Below are positions 22,402-32,284 of a DNA stretch of 64,000 bases, piece after piece. The notes beneath the pieces were generated by a model, which was not told where the DNA came from, ran no database searches, and saw nothing but the letters and a program-made list of their open reading frames with translations. The position numbers and the translations under genes are program-made. Numbering within the stretch: the first letter of the stretch is position 1; every line of letters starts with the position of its first letter. The stretch comes from Loripinus fragilis (lineage: Eukaryota; Mollusca; Bivalvia; Lucinida; Lucinidae), in assembly GCA_964019695.1 (NCBI GenBank), contig OZ026520.1, positions 33,398,620 to 33,462,619 of the forward strand. The letters run 5' to 3'.

Positions 22402-24417
22402 CAGGGTTTTTTTTGGCCCTTTTTGACGACCGATATTCGGTCGTGTTCCCAATGCCAAAAAGTATGTTTTTTTCCCAATTTGAATAAGAAAATTCCCAAT
22501 TCAAGGAACAAAAAAAAAAACGGGAGAAAAAATAACAAAATATCACCATTTTACGATGATTATGTTTGTGGTTGAAAGAGCGGGTCCGAACAGTCCGAAT
22601 GATACAAGGGAAATAACCAAATATTGCAAACTCCCAAACGGTAACGTCCCTTTGCGGCAATTCAGCAGAATTTATTCGAGAAGGTGCCGGGGAGTTATGG
22701 TTTATTTTACTGGTACCCTACTCTGGCGTATTAATTTAGATTAAACGGGGCACCTTTCTCATAACAAAAAAAGAAAAAGCTTGTAACATATTTTCGCGAT
22801 GTCGCACAATACGAAATATTACAGAAAGAAACTAAAAAAAAAACGGAGTCAAGTAAAAAAAATAGATGTGCTTTTTCGTCAGCAAGCATTAGCATCGGAG
22901 AATTCTGCAAATATCCCCCCCAAACAGACCGAAAAAGTAGAATCATCGGCCGAAATTGCCGAATCGTCTGCTTCCACAAAAAATTGTCCGTCGACATCCG
23001 CTGGTGTACCTTCTCAGTGTGATGACACTCATTCAAATCATGACAGCAGCGATGACAATCAATCGTCTGATGGGTCCCAGAGCACACAAGATACATGTCT
23101 AGTTCCAGACCAGCGACTGTTTATGTCATCAAAATATGAACGTAGATACAACTGGTTGTACTACAGTGCAGCAAAGGGGGGCTATTGTTGTAAAATATGT
23201 GAGCTCTTTGCCCAAGAATCTGACAATATCTTCATAAAAGGTACAACTCTGGTGGACCATCCAACCAGAAAATTGGAAAGACACCTAAAAAATGAGCCAC
23301 ATTTAAGATCTGAGACCAAGTACATAACTGCTAATACGTCCTCCACCCCTAGGGTTCTGCAACTTTTTCAACAAAATGCAGCAAAAGCTACAAGCTCTCA
23401 AACCGTGGAAACAAATCGCACATACATGGCAAGTCTGGTGAAACTGTGCTACTTTACAGTCACTCAGCACTGGTCGCTTAACCAGTTTGAACCCCTGCTT
23501 GACTTCCTTATTGACTTGAAAGCCCCCAGTCTAACTGCGTACATTGAAAGTAAGACCAATCCTATCAAGTATATTAATTAGTAAGAAGTTGAATAAACGA
23601 AATACTTGATATTTTTGTTTTTATTATAGGGCATAGCTCCAGATAAGGATTGGAGGCAATTGGGTATTTACCCACCTCTTTTTGGCTTAATTGGGTATTT
23701 CAAAATTTAAATTGGGTATTTCAAGTTTTTGTATTGGGTATCCATCTGAAAACAAATAAGCAATGAAAGCGGGCCTTGTTTCTCTTGATTTTTTTGTTTA
23801 CTTTCGGTTTCACTTTCAGAAAGCACACTGGCAATATAAGTATATCTGAGATCGCTATTTCATACTTATTTCGAAAAACCAACGTATCTATCAAGTCATC
23901 TTTGATTCTTCAAACCACCAATGCAGTATTAGGGTTAGTTACGATATGATATTATTCAATTGCTCTGGGGCTTTTTCGCCCACTTTACGCCATTGTTACT
24001 GTAAAGCCAGACGTATGTCGTTATTGTGTAAATATTGGGTATAGCTAAACAGCGCCAAGAATGTTCCTGGACTGGTTTACAATTTAATAAACTAGATTCG
24101 GCGCCACGTCGTCTATAAATTTGTACCCAACAATAGCTTGAGATGCGAAAAACGACAATCGGAAACTGAATACTATAGCGTCATACGCTACGAAAAAGTT
24201 CGGAATTGAGTATCAAGGATTTTTATTGCGTTTTTGTACGCACAGAAATGAATTTAATTGCATTTTCACGTTCACGAAATTGCGTAAATACGCAATACGC
24301 AGCCTTATCTGGAGCTATGTATAGGGTGTGTTTTTTCCCAATTTTGTATAAAACGACGCGAAAATTCCCAATTCTAGGGGTCGGGTCATGTTCCCAAAAT
24401 GCTGAGAAAAAACCCTG
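22402..24417. mobile_element. CAGGG-ended DNA transposon, TAGTT duplication
   Basis: Starts CAGGGTTTTTTTTGGCC and ends CTGAGAAAAAACCCTG; subterminal blocks TTCCCAAT-GCCAAAA and AATTCCCAAT recur inverted near both ends. TAGTT occurs directly on both sides (22397-22401 and 24418-24422). CAGGG-type ends fit the hAT group, where some branches make 5-bp duplications (inference). It carries one ORF with a zinc-finger-like domain (22799-23581) but no visible catalytic domain, so it is probably non-autonomous or deleted. A larger relative is at 40337-43506. Confidence 0.8.
22799..23581 (+). CDS. Zinc-finger protein in transposon, catalytic part missing
   Basis: 260 residues from a true ATG (22799). 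The first ~20 residues are lysine-rich (possible nuclear signal). Residues ~30-105 are serine-, aspartate- and glutamine-rich, likely disordered. From ~113 comes RRYNWLYYSAAKGGYCCKIC, then LERHLKNEPHLRS (~158-170): aromatic residues, CCKIC and late His residues resemble the TTF/BED-like DNA-binding finger at the N-terminus of hAT-type transposases and the ZMYM/ZNF862-like proteins derived from them. The expected catalytic core and dimerisation domain are absent; the frame stops at 23581. A splice donor-like GTAAGA at 23549 leaves open that this is the first exon of a longer gene. It lies inside the CAGGG-ended element, so a transposon protein remnant is the simplest reading. Confidence 0.6.
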   Translation: MSHNTKYYRKKLKKKRSQVKKIDVLFRQQALASENSANIPPKQTEKVESSAEIAESSASTKNCPSTSAGVPSQCDDTHSNHDSSDDNQSSDGSQSTQDTCLVPDQRLFMSSKYERRYNWLYYSAAKGGYCCKICELFAQESDNIFIKGTTLVDHPTRKLERHLKNEPHLRSETKYITANTSSTPRVLQLFQQNAAKATSSQTVETNRTYMASLVKLCYFTVTQHWSLNQFEPLLDFLIDLKAPSLTAYIESKTNPIKYIN

Positions 24418-24422
24418 TAGTT

Positions 24423-24982
24423 AGCAACAGTCGTCGAGGAGCGCCGAATATGAAAATCACATTTTATCGATATTTTTCTGGGGCGAACTTATTGATAAAT
24501 ACATAGATATAAATGCGAATTCAAAGACAGTATTCACAGACTACGCAATGCTCAAATTAGTACTCTATAGTCCCCACATGTTTCTATAATTCTGCCAATC
24601 AAAGGTGGGCGTGGTTAATTTTTTTTCTACGACTCTATCTCCTACTCAGAAAACTGGGACCTAGCTGGTACCTATTACCATATAGATGCAATGCATGCTG
24701 GAAACCAGCTAAATCGAAGCGAGAGATTTACATGATTAATATCGGACACTGACATTCGGTGTCAATTCGTCATATATTTCCAATATACTAAATTTTCGAA
24801 GTTAAATTGTAATTAAATAACAGAAATAACTTATGAAAATAGTGATCAGTAGCCGTACAGATTGATAGAATATGGGTTATATAGGGTATATTTAGTAACC
24901 GTAGATAGATCTATAAATAGAATGATGCTGAATAAGCGATAACAAATTATTATATCTTCACGAATACCGTGACTTGCAGATT
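24423..24982. other. No gene recognised
   Basis: AT-rich, short frames only. Confidence 0.35.
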
Positions 24983-25071
24983 GCTTCATGGCGCAATCGG
25001 TAGAGACGGTAACTTTCATCCGTGGGTGTTTTTTTGCATTTACATGGTCGCAGGTTCGAATCCACAAAGCG
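24983..25071 (+). pseudogene. tRNA-like pol III unit (tRNA relic or SINE head)
   Basis: A-box-like TGGCGCAATCGG (24989-25000) and a perfect B-box GGTTCGAATCC (25053-25063), followed by a T-run at about 25078. The terminal stem pairs only partly (GCTT with AAGC) and the T-stem does not pair properly, so this is not a sound tRNA gene. A CAT sits in a plausible anticodon region. Confidence 0.45.
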
Positions 25072-25808
25072 TTACTATTTTTTTTCACTTATCTCATGTA
25101 TAGTTAAGTTATTTTTAGCAGTGTTCCCCTACTATTGAAATGCACCTCGGAAAATGAGAATATTAGGATAGTTTCTACCTCTTTTATTGTAATTCATACA
25201 TGAGTTCATTTTAAATCGAGTGCACCTTATTCTGCTAATTATATGTCCTGAAGATTGTTTTTACTTATGACGTCCACTGCATATGTCCAAGTGCACACAA
25301 AAACATTATATCATGAAAGAAATAGTTAGTAATACCCCGATTGGACTGCTCATAAGAAATCACAAGTTTTAAACGGATCGGATCTGAGACTTTCATAAAT
25401 CCTGTGAAGCTATTCAATGTTTTTCTTCAAGTTAAAATTAATACCTTTCTCCCCATTCACACACAAAAAAATCGTCTGTATGCACTATACTCATTTTTTA
25501 TGTTTTTTTTTCTCGGAAAATAGGTCATTCGATGGTTTGTCCAAATTAATGTCCGATGCGAAAAGTATTCATTGTCTTTGCGCAGGCGCGATACTAAAGA
25601 ATCAAAGGGATTGTTTTCAAAGCTGTTTTTGGTGACAGACAGCCGATTGCGAGATATACACAACTGTATGTTAATTGATGATGACCCGAATAGCTGTTTT
25701 TTTGGCAGGACCCACAAACAGAAGAAATCTATGACATAAATACTTTGCTTTAAAAACTAATCACTGGTATAGTCTGACATTGTAATTTAATGCATCAAAT
25801 GTCAGACA
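25072..25808. other. No gene recognised
   Basis: Short frames without domains. Confidence 0.35.
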
Positions 25809-25816
25809 AGTCCATA

Positions 25817-26150
25817 CCAAGGGGGGGGGGTACTCTGATATTTTCATACATACGTAAGCTCGGACCATTTTTTTTGGGGTCAAATTTTTGAATTTCAATA
25901 TTTTTTGGGTTTTCAGAAAAATGAATATTTTTTAGGGGTCATCCCAAAATTGGACTAGTTTTAGGGGTTATTTCTATGTATTTTAGGGTCTTTTCTTAAG
26001 GTAAATATTCAGAATCGGGATATTTTTTGGGGTTGCAAAAATTTAAAATATTTTTTGGGGGTGCTTGAAATTTCTGATATTTTTTGGGGTGAACGGTAGA
26101 TGCTGGGTCCGAGCCTACGTATGCAGAAAAAATTAGAGTACCCCCCTGGG
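25817..26150. mobile_element. 334-bp hAT-type MITE with 8-bp duplication
   Basis: Ends carry a G-run then GGTACTCT, and AGAGTACCCCCCTGGG; pairing continues through CATACGTA-GCTCGGA. AGTCCATA flanks both sides (25809-25816 and 26151-26158), the 8-bp duplication typical of hAT elements. The interior is T- and G-rich (ATATTTTTTGGGG repeated). Confidence 0.85.
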
Positions 26151-26158
26151 AGTCCATA

Positions 26159-26704
26159 TCGATAAGGCAAATTAGGGGGAGGCAGTTTTAACTTTACTGC
26201 GGTTTAAATATGTTCACAACATATGAATTAAATATATTCTAGACTGAAACTTAATGTCATTTGCAAATGTTTGATAATTTGATGGCATTTTTAATCATGT
26301 TCATTTCATTTCACACAAAACATTCTGCTTTAATACCTTCTAGCATTCATAAACTTCTACGAACCGCCCCTTATAACATGTGTTATAACATGTTATAATT
26401 TTCTTGTTATTTTTGCATTTTCCCTCCAGATTGCCTTCAATAATGGCAACATTGTAGTTTGCAGTAGGTTGCAACAATCATGACATGATGAAAGACAAGA
26501 AAATACAGAGTTTTAGCTTCCCAAATGATAATGACAAACACTTAGAAATATCGGTCTTTGCAGTCACGTTACGGGAATCCGCTGGCACTAAATGTCTACA
26601 GTTAAGCAACAAGACAACAAAAGACCATTTCATGCTAGATCTTATATGTTTATCACGCATAGAAAATCGTTCATAGATAGAATGATAGATAAAATGTCAG
26701 GCCT
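26159..26704. other. No gene recognised
   Basis: AT-rich; no repeat family matched. Confidence 0.35.
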
Positions 26705-26744
<40 letters not shown>

Positions 26745-26775
26745 GGCAGATAGATACATACATACATACATACAT
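26705..26775. repeat. (ACAG)n and (CATA)n microsatellites
   Basis: About eight ACAG units, then about five CATA units. The CATA run resumes at 26982 after an inserted element. Confidence 0.9.
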
Positions 26776-26981
26776 CAGTGATTTTGTTACCTGCGCATCC
26801 TGCATCTTTTGCGCATAAGTTTTTATTTCAGCGAGTCCCGGCGAGTCCCGGGATGCAATAGTATTGCAGACTTTTCATTAAAAATAGTGTTTTGGACTCA
26901 TAAGTTTGCAGTTGGGACTCATTGATATTGGAAACAGTGAGTCCCAGGACCCATAAGCCCAAAATTGTAAATGAATCACTG
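26776..26981. mobile_element. CAGTGATT-ended MITE inside a microsatellite
   Basis: Begins CAGTGATTTTGTTACC and ends TGTAAATGAATCACTG; CATA repeats continue on both sides. The ends fit a hAT-type non-autonomous element. The exact duplication cannot be read in the low-complexity target. Internal GAGTCCC repeats. Confidence 0.6.
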
Positions 26982-27099
26982 ATACATACATACATAGATA
27001 GAATGTCAGTCCGGATCTAGGTGCATACTGTTTGCAAAGATTGTAAGCAAATGATACTTTCATGTTCAATGCAAAGTTAAAATACACCGGTTCGAATTT

Positions 27100-29390
27100 A
27101 TCTTATTGTTTCCTTAAAGTGTCGAACAGTTTAGACCCCGATCAGGCCAGACATTCTCAGTCTGGACAGAATGTCAGGCTTATTCTGGGTCCAAATTGTT
27201 TGAAAGGGTTATCAGCAGATGACAATGTCATGTAAAGGTTTAAAGCAAAGTTAAAATACATCGGTTCAACTTCAACTTGTCATAACCTCTAAAGTGTCAA
27301 ACAGTTTGGACCCCTATCAGGTCTGGACAGAATGTCACACCTGATCTGGGTCCAAATTGTTTGAAAGGGTTATCAGCAGATGACAATGGCATGTAAAGGT
27401 TAAACACAAATTTAAAATACATCAGTTCGAATCCAACTTGTCATAACCTCTAAAGTGTCATAAGGTTTGGACCCCTATCAGGTCCGGACAGAATGTTTGG
27501 CCTGATCTGGGTCCAAATTGTTTAAAAGGGTTATCAGCAGATGACAATGTCATGTAAAGGTTTAATGCAAAGTTAAAATACATCGGGTTCAAAGCCAACT
27601 TGTCATAACCTCTAAAGTGTCAAACAGTTTGGACCCCTATCAGGTCTGGACAGAATGTCACACCTGATCTGGATACAAATTGTTTGAAAGGATTATCAGC
27701 AGATGACAATGTCATGTAAAGGTTAAACTCAAAGTTAAAATACATCGGCTCAACTTCAACTTGTCATAACCTCTAAAGTGTCAAACAGTTTGGACCCCTA
27801 TCAAGTCTGGACAGAATGTCGAGCCTGATCTGGGTCCAAATTGTTTGAAAGGGTTTTCAGCAGCTGACAATGTCATGTAAAGGTTTAATGCAAAGTTAAA
27901 ATACATCGGTTCAAAGCCAACTTGTCATAACCTCTAAAGTGTCAAACAGTTTGGGCCCCTATCAGGTCCGAACAGACTGTCGGGCCTGATCTGAGTCCAA
28001 ATTATTTGAAAGGGTTATCAGCAGATGATTATAATGTCATGTAAAGGTTTAACGCAAAGGTAAAATACATCGGTTCAAAGCCAACTTGTCATAACCTCTA
28101 AAGTGTCAAACAGTTTGGACCCCTATCAGGTCTGGACAGAATGTCGGGCCTAATCTGAGTCCAAATTGTTTGAAAGGGTTATCAGCAGATGGCAATGGCA
28201 TGTAAAGGTTAAACACAAATTTAAAATACATCAGTTCGAATCCAACTTGTCATAACCTCTAAAGTGTCATACGGTTTGGACCCCTATCAGGTCCGGACAG
28301 AATGTTTGGCCTGATCTGGGTCCAAATTGTTTGAAAGGGTTATCAGCAGATGACAATGTCATGTAAAGGTTTAAAGCAAAGTTAAAATACATTGGTTCAA
28401 CTTGTCATAACCTCTAAAGTGTCAAACTGTTTGGACCCCTATCAGGTCCGGACAGAATGTCAGGCCTGATCTGAGTCCAAATTGTTTGAAAGTGTTATCA
28501 GCAGATGACAATGTCATGTTAAGTTTTAATTCAAAGCTAAAATACATCAGTTCAAATCCAACTTGTCATTACCTTGGAAGTGTCAAACAGTTTGGACCCC
28601 TATCAGGTCCGGACAGAGTGTCGGGCGTAATCTGGGTCAAAATTGTTCAACTTGTCATAACCTCTAAAGTGACAAACTGTTTGGACCCCTATCAGGTCCG
28701 GACAGAATGTCGGGCCTGATCTGAGTCCAAATTGTTTGAAAGGGTTATCAGCCTATGACAATGTCATGTAAAGTTTTAACGCAAAGCTAAAATACATCTG
28801 TTCAAATCCAACTTGTCATTACCTCGGAAGTGTCAAACAGTTTGGACCCCTATCAGGTCTGGACAGAATGTCGGGCCTAATCTGGGTCCAAATTGTTTGA
28901 AAGGGTTATGTCATGTGAAGGTATAACGCAGTTAAAATACATAGGTTCAACTTCAACATGTCATAACCTCAAAAGTGTCAAACAGTTTGGCCCCGATCAG
29001 GTACGGACAGTATGTCAGGCCTGATCTGGGTCCAAATTGTTTGAAAAAGTTATCAGCAGATGACAATGTCATGTAAAGGTTTAACGCAAAAATAAAAAAA
29101 ACATCGGTTCAACTCCAACTAGTCTTAACCTCTAAAGTGTCAAACAGTATGGACCTTAATCAGGCCTGAACAGAATGTCGGGCCTGATCTGGGTCCAAAC
29201 TGTTTGCAAAGGTTATCAGCAGATGACATGTCAGGTAAAATTTTGATGCAAAAGGTAAAATGCAATGGATTTGACCCAAATTTGTAAGAACCCAAAGGGT
29301 TCTGAAGTGAAAAACAATTTGGATTCTGGTCAGGCCACTATGGTTGTTTTCCCAGACACCATGTATACATTTAGGGATACCCAAGGAGGT
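27100..29390. repeat. ~161-bp tandem satellite, about 14 units
   Basis: TTTGGACCCC recurs at 27305, 27466 and 27628 and so on to about 29150, giving a period of ~161 bp; a few units are shortened (for example near 28590-28680). Each unit holds CCTCTAAAGTGTCAAACAGT, ATCAGGTC-GGACAGAATGTC, CTGATCTGGGTCCAAATTGT and TTATCAGCAGATGAC. The TTTGGACCCC...GGGTCCAAA halves form an internal palindrome shared with foldback elements elsewhere in the window. Non-coding. Confidence 0.93.
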
Positions 29391-29456
29391 TCAAAATTTA
29401 CAACTTTTTTCTCATATCTAACTTTTGCCACAGCATTCAGTTGATCCAAATATTTC

Positions 29457-29768
29457 ATGCGCCGATCCAGGGGGGGTGGGGGGCGGCGCCAAGGGGCCCG
29501 GACCCCCCCCTAAAAACATGTTATATGGGTTTCTATAGAGAATAAGCAATTAGACCCCACACCCCTGCCCCCTAGAAAAAGTTGGACCCCCCCCCCTGGA
29601 AAAAATGTTGGAGCCCCTCTGGAACCTTGAAAAAATATAATTTTCTTTAAAATAAACCATTGGCATTCTGTAAAATAAGTTGAGGACTAAAAAAACGTCA
29701 GATTTTTTTTTATGACAGATGGACCTGGACACCCCACCCCCTAACGAAAATTCCTGGATCCGCGTATG
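29457..29768. mobile_element. Foldback/hAT-like MITE with GATCCAGG ends
   Basis: CATGCGCCGATCCAGG at the left pairs with CCTGGATCCGCGTATG at the right. C-rich runs (GACCCCCCCC) recur inside. The ends resemble the CAGTGGCGGATCCAGG end of the element at 40566, suggesting one family. Confidence 0.6.
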
Positions 29769-30640
29769 TATTGATACAAATATTGAGCTATTGTTGCTTC
29801 ACCTATGCCGGAATGCCATATAATTGCTGGGGACTTTTCTTGAAAAGGATAGCGTTTATGACAGGCTGCATATTGTACCAATTAAAGGTGTTGAGTGTCA
29901 AACTTGGGGGTGTGATATGTCAGAATTCAGATTCAAAATAGCCATTTACCTATCTGAAACTTGATAATATCTCAAGGTATATGGAATTTAAAGTCTGTTC
30001 TAATGTGTTAATAGAGACACTCATTTCTTTCAAGTCTAAATGATCGCAAACCAATGGCCTTTCACCCCACCCACACCCGACTTTTTTTCTAGAATTTGTG
30101 AAAAATCGGTGCTTTTTTAATCAAAATTATCGTGGCGGGACAAAACACAATAATTTCCCTTCAAATTAAGCGCAGACTGGTGAAAAAATCGGAGAATTTG
30201 AATAAATAAGGCCAATTTTTCATCATTTTCCCGTTATCCGTAATGTTAAAATTTACCGCTGGTACATTTGTTTACCTGTGTCGCTAAGGCTGTGAGGTCA
30301 CGTCGGTCCTGAGAATATATTCATCTGTCACTGATACAATCTGAGAGAGTTATAAATTTACTGTTTGTTGTTAACCAGGCACCTTATCCGAGCCTTCTCT
30401 GATGTTTAGGTGGCTTTTCCATATTTTGATATTTGCCACTGTTGTTGTTGTTGTGAGGGCTCCAGCCTGGCTAGGCTTAATAGCTTACTTAAAGGTTGAA
30501 TTTATAATGGGCTTTTAAAACCACCGTAAAATAAGGGTAATAATAAAGTTCTTGTAGTAGCCATAAAAGTGAATGTATAAATATTCACAGAGATTCACAG
30601 TTTAAAATTCCTATACTGGCGATAATATAATTCTTCACGG
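29769..30640. other. No gene recognised
   Basis: Short frames only; the last 12 bases are the target duplication of the SINE. Confidence 0.35.
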
Positions 30641-30851
30641 AAGGGAGCGCAATGGCTCAGTGGTAGAGTGCTTGACTCGAGACCGAAGGGCCGCGGGTTC
30701 GAGCCTCACCGGCGTCACTGCGTTGTGGTCCTTGAGCAAGACACATTTATCCTAGCTTAGTACTGGTTCAACCCAGGAAGACCCGTCCCGCATAACTGAA
30801 AGATTGTTGAGTGGACGTAAAGAATCAAATCAAACAAACAAACAAACAAAA
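30641..30851 (+). mobile_element. tRNA-derived SINE with target duplication
   Basis: Best-preserved copy of the family. Starts AAGGGAGCGCAATGG with A box TGGCTCAGTGGTAGAG and B box GGGTTCGAGCC. The body has CCTTGAGCAAGACAC and AACCCAGGAAGACCCG; the tail is ATCAAATCAAAC plus AAAC units. AATTCTTCACGG is duplicated at 30629-30640 and 30852-30863. Relatives: 13763, 53562, 57724, 58768, 63850 and, reversed, 60189. Confidence 0.92.
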
Positions 30852-30863
30852 AATTCTTCACGG

Positions 30864-31984
30864 GAATAGAGATCACATCCATACACTATTTCTTCATCAG
30901 CATGTTTGTGTGTATATTCCTCGTGTCAACCATTAGAATTATTTCATGATCACATTTATAGGGTGAATTTAGTACAGTTACATCTTGCTGTCCAAATTTG
31001 GCAGTATTTGTATATAATTATTATTATCATCAAGAGGTATCTTAATAGTACAAGCATGAATACAGTTTTAATTAGCAGCAACATATATACACCATGCAGG
31101 GATGTTATTTACAATCCACAGATACCACAACCAAACAACATGCTAATTTCCATCAGATTTACATTGTCAATGCACATCTTAATACAACCTAGGAAGAGGA
31201 TCCATGTCATGGTCACTCGAAGTAGTAACGCAACGCTGTACCTTTCCCAGTGGCCAGGACACACAACCTCGAGCCGCATCATCCAATATACTAATCATCC
31301 CCTAAGCATATGTTGTGAGTACTCGAAAGAACCCTCTCGTTGGGACTGCTCTCTCGAGCACCCAAAACACACGCCTATGTCGATGTCCAATCAAACAGCC
31401 AACCCCAAGATTACAATAATTCTTCTTTTTTCTAAATCCATGGTCCTCTCCTCGATAACCTGACACATGTCACCAGGACTTACATCCCCCCTGTTGAATT
31501 TGCAGGGATGCACGCCATGGGTGCCCTGCAAGGCCTAGGGTTTTACACCAAGTTGGATGTTTGGGGGTCCTTGGGACTCAACTTTGAATATGATGGGGGT
31601 CCCATCATTGAAATTAGGGGTCCCATCTTTTTATATAAGCTTCCAATGTTGGAAGGTAGTACATCCTTCCGTGAAGGCTCAGTGTTGTCCCCAGGTCAGT
31701 AATTTTGAGGGCCATGTTTGGCCCCCTTCCGATTTTTTGGGGGGCCATTTGAAATTTTTGAGGGCCACATATTACCATCAGTGAAACACAATCCTCTACG
31801 CTTTTTTGTACAAAAGCTTAACTTGTCCCTATAATATGCAGGGACCAAGCTAGCCCTTAAATTTAGGGAGGGAGAAGAAGTGACTTAATTCTCCCTCCAG
31901 TACAAATAGAGAGAAGTTTGAGGAAATAGGGAGAAGTGATAGATTGCTGCATCCAGAAGACAAAAAAAAAACAGTCTCTGATCA
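30864..31984. other. Non-coding with a dispersed repeat
   Basis: 31522-31640 shares TTTTACACCAAGTTGGATGT-type and GGGGGTCCTTGGGACTCAAC sequence with the reverse complement of 44676-44765, so a dispersed repeat. The 185-codon frame at 30906-31463 begins at TTG and has no recognisable domain. Confidence 0.45.
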
Positions 31985-32284
31985 GACTGTTCTAATTGAG
32001 ATAAAAACACACACACACACACACAAAAACAGTCACTGATCAGACTGCTACTTGCCTTCCATTCTGAGAAATTTGGTTGGTAAATTTAAAATACACATGA
32101 TCTTGCTGTCATTGTATTATATCTATCTGTCTACAAGTCTCCACTTATCTGAAGTCTCCGGTATCTTTGATCTTCTTCTGATCTGTATAAGCCTCCTCTT
32201 AACTAGGAGCACCCCTGGTAACAGGGTAAGATTGTCTGTTGTTTTGGGCTGTAACTTTTTTAAGTAGAAATATGTTCCCCCAGA

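Noticed and set aside
22376..23096. Minus-strand ORFs over the zinc-finger ORF region
   Set aside because: Complement of the plus-strand frame and the T-rich element end; no domain.
27100..29390. Regularly spaced repeats as a CRISPR array
   Set aside because: Units of ~161 bp are similar over their whole length with no unique spacers, no cas genes, and the DNA is animal. It is a satellite.
30906..31463. 185-codon ORF
   Set aside because: Begins at TTG, no domain, and adjoins dispersed repeat sequence.
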